A stretch of DNA of 34,882 bases from the NCBI GenBank assembly GCA_902783025.1, contig CACZPH010000130.1:1-34882 (forward strand). The letters run 5' to 3'. This document shows, one piece after another, positions 30,888 to 34,882 of this stretch (its first letter is position 1; the number at the start of each line of letters is the position of its first letter). This stretch comes from an uncultured Eubacteriales bacterium. Lineage in GTDB: Bacteria > Bacillota > Clostridia > Christensenellales > Pumilibacteraceae. The position numbers and the translations under genes are program-made. Below the pieces are notes generated by a model, which saw only the letters and a list, made by a program, of their open reading frames with translations, made no database searches and was not told the origin of the DNA.

Positions 30888-31796
30888 TTACCAATACAAG
30901 TCGGTGACGATCTGTTTGATCGCCGCCTTTGCCGCATTGTAGCCGCGCTCGAACATTTCCTCGTAGCCTTTCTTGGACGTGGACCTGAACTGCTGAGTGT
31001 CGGGCGCTATGATAACGTCGGAATTGATATAACCCTTGTACGACGAATTAGCCATCATTATCGAAATAGTGGCTTTGATGACCGCAATGCTGCCCAGTTC
31101 CGCGGTGCCTTCGCCGCGCGTGGGGTTTACGTCGCACATTACCACGTAATCCGCGCCGAGTACGCGGCAAACGTCCGCGGGGATATTGTTGAGAAGTCCG
31201 CCGTCGACAAGATGCATATCGCCGCGAACGACGGGTTTAAAAAACTGCGGCACGGCGCACGACGCGGCTACCGCCTGCGAAAGCGATCCGTCGGTAAGCA
31301 TGACTTCGCTCGCGCTGACAAGGTCGGTGGCGACCGCGCAAAAACTCCGCTTAAGGTCCGCGAACGAATCCGACGGCACGAATTTTCCGACTATCGAGGC
31401 TATCCCGTCGGTAGAGGCGGGGAAAAGCACGTTGCGCGAGTGTATTTCTTTCATCTCGAGATTGCGCCCGAATTCCATCATCTCGTCCGCGCTTACGCCC
31501 GCGCAATATAGTGCGCCCACAAGCGCGCCTACCGACGTGCCGACGCAAAGATCGAAGTCTATATTCGCTTCCTCAAGCGCCTTGATTATGCCGATATGCG
31601 CAAAACCTCTCGCTCCCCCGCCGCCGAGACACAGTGCGAGTTTTCCCTTTTTGCGCAACTTGCCGAGCGAAAGCAGAGAGAGTCGTTTTTCAAACCTTTT
31701 TTGCAATAATCCGTCGATTTTATTTTGTTTTTTTAACCTTTTTTCTTCGCGCTTTTGCTGAGCGGCGAGTAGTTTCTTTACTTTTTCGTCGTCCAT
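30888..31796 (-). CDS. Patatin-like phospholipase (RssA/YlbK-type)
   Basis: 302 residues from the ATG at 31794-31796. A very basic, probably coiled N-terminus (1-50) precedes the patatin fold. Motifs are oxyanion loop GGGGARG (58-64), nucleophile elbow GTSVG with Ser88, and catalytic Asp198 in DGG. It is predicted to be a cytoplasmic serine acyl-hydrolase acting on membrane lipids. The start is uncertain. This ATG makes the gene overlap the upstream gene by 77 bases, and its best ribosome binding site (GAGG) is about 12 bases away. A TTG at 31704-31706 (15 bases past the upstream stop) would remove 30 residues and leave the whole enzyme domain. Family assignment is firm. Confidence 0.88.
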   Translation of the reverse strand: MDDEKVKKLLAAQQKREEKRLKKQNKIDGLLQKRFEKRLSLLSLGKLRKKGKLALCLGGGGARGFAHIGIIKALEEANIDFDLCVGTSVGALVGALYCAGVSADEMMEFGRNLEMKEIHSRNVLFPASTDGIASIVGKFVPSDSFADLKRSFCAVATDLVSASEVMLTDGSLSQAVAASCAVPQFFKPVVRGDMHLVDGGLLNNIPADVCRVLGADYVVMCDVNPTRGEGTAELGSIAVIKATISIMMANSSYKGYINSDVIIAPDTQQFRSTSKKGYEEMFERGYNAAKAAIKQIVTDLYW

Positions 31797-32316
31797 TACC
31801 GTCTATGTCCTCTTCAAATTTAGCTTCGTCGACATAATGCGGAACTTTGGGAAGTATAAAACTTACCGTAAGTGCGCACACAAAGAAAACCAACGTTCCG
31901 GCAACCGCCGTCGCTATCGCCTCCGCGGCGTCCGGAACAACTATCAGAGAAAAAACAAGCCGCGCGGCAAAACACACCGCTGTCGTCACGCCTGCCGCGA
32001 CGAATTTGCGCAGTCTTACGTCCGTTCCTCTGAATACGTACTTATACAATATGCCGCACGCAAACCCCGTTATCGCGTATGAGGCGACTTCGAAAGCCGC
32101 CGTTTGCGCCGCGTCGAATATAAAATACGCTACGCCCGCGCTCAGACCGCACAGAGTTCCTCCGATCGGTCCGACGACTATCGCCGACGCGATTATGACG
32201 GAGCCCGATACGTCGACGTTTCCGTGCGCGGTCGGAAAATGCGAGAGCAACGCGAACAAAAAGCCCGCGAGCGCGCTCACGGCGAGCGCGGCGACGTATA
32301 GTAGTTTTCGCCTCAC
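31720..32316 (-). CDS. ECF transporter S-component-like membrane protein
   Basis: 198 residues: about five to six helices with the [13 protein letters not shown] region (about 52-64) typical of the S-component fold, and a long hydrophilic, strongly basic tail (about 160-198, ending KKVKKTK). S-components bind a vitamin or metal and dock to a shared energising module (EcfA/A'/T); none is encoded nearby, as is usual for stand-alone S-units. The substrate cannot be told. The start is a GTG that overlaps the rplI stop as GTGA, with GGTGG-type purines upstream. The basic tail is encoded partly in the same DNA as the start of the patatin gene. Confidence 0.8.
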   Translation of the reverse strand: MRRKLLYVAALAVSALAGFLFALLSHFPTAHGNVDVSGSVIIASAIVVGPIGGTLCGLSAGVAYFIFDAAQTAAFEVASYAITGFACGILYKYVFRGTDVRLRKFVAAGVTTAVCFAARLVFSLIVVPDAAEAIATAVAGTLVFFVCALTVSFILPKVPHYVDEAKFEEDIDGNGRRKSKETTRRSAKARRKKVKKTK

Positions 32317-32756
32317 AGCGCTTCGACCACCACCGTAAGCTTGGCGGAAACTTCGGCGTAAGGCTTGACCGTTACGGTATACGTTCCGACCGCCTTTATA
32401 TTTTCGGTAAGAACTATTTTCTTCTTATCGATCTCCACGCCTCTTTCGCGCAGCGCGTCCGCGATATTCTGCGAAGACAGAGCGCCGAAAAGTTTGCCGT
32501 TCGCGCCGACTTTTATTTTGACCGTAACGGACGTGTTGTCGATACGCTTGGCGAGCGCTATCGCTTCCGCTTTCTCGACTTCTTTGCGGTGTTCTTCCGC
32601 TTTCTTCGCGATATTGACGCTGTTGACGTTGGTAGCCGTCGCCTCCTGAGCGAGTTTGTTCTTGAGCAGGAAGTTGCGCGCGTATCCGTCGGAAACGTTG
32701 ACGATGTCGCCCTTCTTGCCCTGACCCTTGACGTCCTGCAACAAAATAACTTTCAT
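32313..32756 (-). CDS. rplI: 50S ribosomal protein L9
   Basis: 147 residues, normal length. The N-terminal rRNA-binding domain is diagnostic ([19 protein letters not shown], then [16 protein letters not shown]). A long connecting helix ([20 protein letters not shown]) and the C-terminal domain ([28 protein letters not shown]) follow. The ATG at 32754-32756 is chosen from the family's start and from GGAGGAG placed 7 bases upstream. It is the first gene of an operon with a membrane transporter subunit and a phospholipase. The more usual neighbours gdpP/yybT and dnaB are not here. Confidence 0.98.
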   Translation of the reverse strand: MKVILLQDVKGQGKKGDIVNVSDGYARNFLLKNKLAQEATATNVNSVNIAKKAEEHRKEVEKAEAIALAKRIDNTSVTVKIKVGANGKLFGALSSQNIADALRERGVEIDKKKIVLTENIKAVGTYTVTVKPYAEVSAKLTVVVEAL

Positions 32757-32784
32757 ATTATCTCCTCCAAAGGGGTTTTTTATT

Positions 32785-32813
32785 ATTGTATACGAAATCG
32801 ACGAAAAAGTCAA
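32785..32813 (-). promoter_or_regulatory. Promoter of the rplI operon
   Basis: TTGACT, 17 bases, TACAAT, reading leftward, with a leader of about 22-30 nt that includes GGAGGAG. Confidence 0.85.
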
Positions 32814-32829
32814 GACGCCGGATAAAAGG

Positions 32830-32860
32830 CGAATAAAAATATACGCGCGGGTCAATACTA
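32830..32860 (+). promoter_or_regulatory. Forespore sigma-G-like promoter candidate
   Basis: CGAATA, an 18-base spacer, then AATACTA. This differs by one base in each box from the known sigma-G pattern TGAATA / CATACTA, while the match to a house-keeping promoter is poor. Transcription would begin at the ribosome binding site of the DUF1540 gene, giving a very short leader. Confidence 0.4.
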
Positions 32861-32878
32861 CCTTTGCGGAGGAAAACT

Positions 32879-33178
32879 ATGAAAGATTTGAAATGCGGTT
32901 TGCTCAAATGCAAATTCAACAAGGGTTACGCGTGCAGCGCGAAAAGAATATGCGTCGGCCGTCAGACCGACTGTACGACTTACGAAGAAGATCTCTCGCG
33001 CAGACGCAACCTCTTCGAAGCCGCCAAAGAACCTTACGGCAACTATAAGGAAGACACGAGCGTTTCGTGCCGCGCAAAGTGCGTTTTTAACCGCGACGGG
33101 GAATGCGTCGCCGGAGGTATAACGGTCGCGGGAAGCAAGGAGGCGGGCGCAACGTGCCTGACCTTCGTCGGATCGTGA
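32879..33178 (+). CDS. DUF1540-type Cys-rich protein with two repeats
   Basis: 99 residues from the ATG at 32879, with GGAGG 6 bases upstream; the frame extends a few codons earlier, without support. Two copies of the small DUF1540 pattern are seen: LKCGLLKCKFNKGYACSA...ICV...DCTTY near the N-terminus, and VSCRAKCVFNRDGECVA...ITV...TCLTF near the C-terminus. A charged linker joins them. Each has four to five cysteines likely to bind metal or form a disulphide knot. The family's function is unknown; members are widespread in spore-forming Clostridia, which agrees with the sigma-G-like promoter. A strong terminator follows, so it is a single-gene unit. Confidence 0.88.
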   Translation: MKDLKCGLLKCKFNKGYACSAKRICVGRQTDCTTYEEDLSRRRNLFEAAKEPYGNYKEDTSVSCRAKCVFNRDGECVAGGITVAGSKEAGATCLTFVGS

Positions 33179-33185
33179 AAAGTCG

Positions 33186-33216
33186 CGCTCTTTCGCTCTG
33201 CGAGAGAGCGTTTTTC
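33186..33216 (+). terminator. Terminator of the DUF1540 gene
   Basis: An 11-bp stem (CGCTCTTTCGC with GCGAGAGAGCG, one G-U pair), a 3-nt loop and TTTTT on the + strand, 7 bases after the stop codon. Confidence 0.92.
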
Positions 33217-33218
33217 AT

Positions 33219-33248
33219 TTGACAGATATCCCGGATTTATGGTATCTT
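33219..33248 (+). promoter_or_regulatory. Promoter of the right-edge membrane protein gene
   Basis: Perfect TTGACA, 18 bases, TATCTT, directly after the previous terminator and about 20 bases before the ATG at 33269. Confidence 0.7.
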
Positions 33249-33268
33249 AAAAGAAAAAGGAGGACGCC

Positions 33269-34882
33269 ATGTCAGGAAATTTCAATCAAAAACCCGTTTT
33301 TTCGCTCAAGGAGAAAATTACGGAACTGAGAGACAAACTCTCCGTAAACAAAAAAGTCCTTTTGATAATACTCGGCGGCGTTACGGCGCTCACGCTTTTT
33401 ATCGGTATTTACTTCGGACTCGTTCCGCTGAACTTTCACAGCGGCGGTTTCAGGTTCTTTATCGGGCTGCTGCTTTTTATCTGGAGCCTGCCGCTCATTC
33501 TTAAGGACAAAAAGGCGATAGAAGAAAAACCGATCTACAAGAATCCCTGGTCGATACCGCTGTTTTTGCTCGGCGGCTTTATCGTCGTAAATCTCGTCGT
33601 TTCGCTAATCACCGCGCCGCTGTTTATGTCGCGCTCTTACCGCGATCTCATCTCCGTACACGACAACGAATCGTTCGTTCTCAGCGTCGAAGACTACTCC
33701 ACCATGCAGATCCCCGTCGTCGACAAGGGTCTCGCGCAGAAGCTCGGCGACAAAAAGCTCGGCGAAGACAACCTCGGCTCGCAATTCGACGTGGGCGATT
33801 ACTATATGATCTGCCACAAAAACTCGCTCGGTGAGGACAACCTGTATTGGATAGCGCCCATCGAGTTCAGCGGTTTCTTCCCCTGGACCAACCGTAAGGT
33901 TTCGCCCGGATACATCATGGTCAACGCCAACGATCAATCCGACGTAAAAATAATCAAAGACGAACTTACCTACACCGATTCGGCGTATTTCTGGGCGGAT
34001 CTTAACCGCAACAACTATTTCCACAACATGACCGCCTGGCGCGCTAACGAGCCGCATCTCGAACTTACGGACGAAGGCGAACCGAGATTCGTCGAAACGG
34101 TGCTCGCCAACAAAATAGGCTACCAGCACGGCGCGGACGTAATAGGCATAATAGTTACAAACCCCAAAACGGGCGAGTGCAAGTATTACGATTACCTCGA
34201 CGCGCCTTCGTGGATAAATCACGTTATGACCGAGGAAATCATCGTCGATCAGCTGTCGTACTGGGGATCGTACGTAAACGGTTTCTTCAACTCGATATTC
34301 GCGAAAAAGGACGTATTGGAAGTAAGCACCGGCCTTAACTACGTGTACAGCAACGGCAATATGTACCTTCAGACCGGTATGACTTCGGTAGGCTCCGACG
34401 AATCGATAGTCGGCGTAATGATGATAGATATGCGCACCAAAGAAGCGAAGTTCTGCCGTATAGGCGGCGCGACCGAGTGGGCGGCGGCGCAGTCCGCGAT
34501 AGGTAAAGATCAGGAAAAGCGCTACTCCGCTTCCGATCCCATCATGATAAACCTCGACGGTATCCCCACCTACTTCATTATGCTCAAGGACGACGAAGGT
34601 CTCGTTAAGCGCTACGCGTACGTCAACGTAAGCGATTACCGTCTCGTCGCCACCGCGGAAACCAAAACGAGCGCGCTTATCGAGTATAAGAAACTCGTTA
34701 TGACTCCTCAGTCTCAGGAAAACGCGGAAGAATATACCGTCAAAGATATTCGTCAGGTCATCGTAAACGGCAACACGGTATACTATATAAGATTCAACGC
34801 GACCGCCGAAACGCCGGAAGGCTGGGAAGACAGAGTGTTCTCCGCTCCGCTTTCGCTCTCGCCCTCGCTGGCCTTTGTACAA
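33269..34882 (+). CDS. Large membrane protein of unknown function (3' end outside window)
   Basis: The frame from ATG 33269 is open to the last base (538 codons). AAAAGGAGGACGCC places an excellent ribosome binding site before the ATG. Residues 1-28 are cytoplasmic and charged. Three helices follow, at about 30-51 (VLLIILGGVTALTLFIGIYF), 60-80 (FRFFIGLLLFIWSLPLIL) and 97-117 (IPLFLLGGFIVVNLVVSLI). A hydrophilic, mixed alpha/beta region of more than 400 residues comes next, predicted to be outside the membrane (SVHDNESFVLSVEDYSTMQI, IGYQHGADVIGIIVTNPKTG, SYWGSYVNGFFNSIFAKKD). It contains repeated strands of the type VxxNGNTVYYIRF. I recognise no enzyme motif and no named family. Its own promoter sits just upstream. 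Confidence 0.85.
   Translation, partial: MSGNFNQKPVFSLKEKITELRDKLSVNKKVLLIILGGVTALTLFIGIYFGLVPLNFHSGGFRFFIGLLLFIWSLPLILKDKKAIEEKPIYKNPWSIPLFLLGGFIVVNLVVSLITAPLFMSRSYRDLISVHDNESFVLSVEDYSTMQIPVVDKGLAQKLGDKKLGEDNLGSQFDVGDYYMICHKNSLGEDNLYWIAPIEFSGFFPWTNRKVSPGYIMVNANDQSDVKIIKDELTYTDSAYFWADLNRNNYFHNMTAWRANEPHLELTDEGEPRFVETVLANKIGYQHGADVIGIIVTNPKTGECKYYDYLDAPSWINHVMTEEIIVDQLSYWGSYVNGFFNSIFAKKDVLEVSTGLNYVYSNGNMYLQTGMTSVGSDESIVGVMMIDMRTKEAKFCRIGGATEWAAAQSAIGKDQEKRYSASDPIMINLDGIPTYFIMLKDDEGLVKRYAYVNVSDYRLVATAETKTSALIEYKKLVMTPQSQENAEEYTVKDIRQVIVNGNTVYYIRFNATAETPEGWEDRVFSAPLSLSPSLAFVQ

Noticed and set aside
33605-34882. 425-codon minus-strand frame at the right edge
   Set aside because: It is the antisense of the + strand membrane protein starting at 33269, which has a strong ribosome binding site, a promoter and membrane helices.

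Overview
The window reads as a chromosomal piece of a low-complexity-free, moderate-GC Gram-positive bacterium, most likely an uncultured gut-type Clostridia (Bacillota). The basis is a lipoprotein-anchored peptide-binding protein with no outer-membrane genes, near-universal AGGAG ribosome binding sites, house-keeping promoters of TTGACA/TATAAT type, a FeoA-FeoA-FeoB-FeoB-associated cluster, a tetrapyrrole methylase-MazG fusion, a DUF1540 protein, and one promoter that resembles a forespore sigma-G site. A genus cannot be fixed from sequence reading alone. There are no rRNA, tRNA, CRISPR, IS or phage signals; the window looks like ordinary core plus metabolic chromosome.

Layout. 1-1344 (+): 3' part of a collagen-like/glycerophosphodiesterase-domain protein, convergent with a long leftward operon. 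1411-10403 (-): a probable operon for oligopeptide uptake: a four-helix membrane protein of unknown function, oppA, oppB, oppC, oppD, oppF and a small membrane protein. It starts from a good promoter at 10553-10581 followed by a leader of about 145 nt with competing hairpins, one of them terminator-like. OppA and OppC both carry unusually large extra extracytoplasmic segments, and OppC, OppD and OppF have charged N-terminal extensions. 10866-17148 (-): an iron-transport operon, feoA-feoA-feoB-feoB-associated protein, then (past a strong hairpin) an ABC exporter-type ATPase and FtsX-like permease and a heavy-metal-associated (CxxC) protein. It is divergent from a TetR-type regulator (17321-17920, +), and operator-like inverted repeats lie around the shared promoter region.

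17986-20387 (-): KDPG aldolase and a membrane diguanylate cyclase, each with its own promoter and terminator. 20605-28294 (-): two tandem related GH2 beta-galactosidases, followed downstream by htpG, which has its own promoter and a 10-bp perfect inverted repeat at the predicted transcript start. 28393-30598 (-): YabN-like methylase/MazG fusion and a tRNA-dihydrouridine synthase with a TTG start. 30888-32756 (-): rplI (L9), an ECF S-component-like membrane protein and a patatin-family phospholipase whose coding regions overlap unusually. On the + strand are a possible 52-residue protein (30704), a two-copy DUF1540 protein (32879), and the start of a large three-helix membrane protein that runs off the right edge (33269 onward).

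Most genes are ordinary. The points most worth a second look are the structured opp leader, the matching enlargements of OppA and OppC, the feo/ABC/HMA/TetR operon with its dyads and apparently leaderless regulator gene, and the dyad at the htpG start. All functional statements come from motif recognition; no database search was run.
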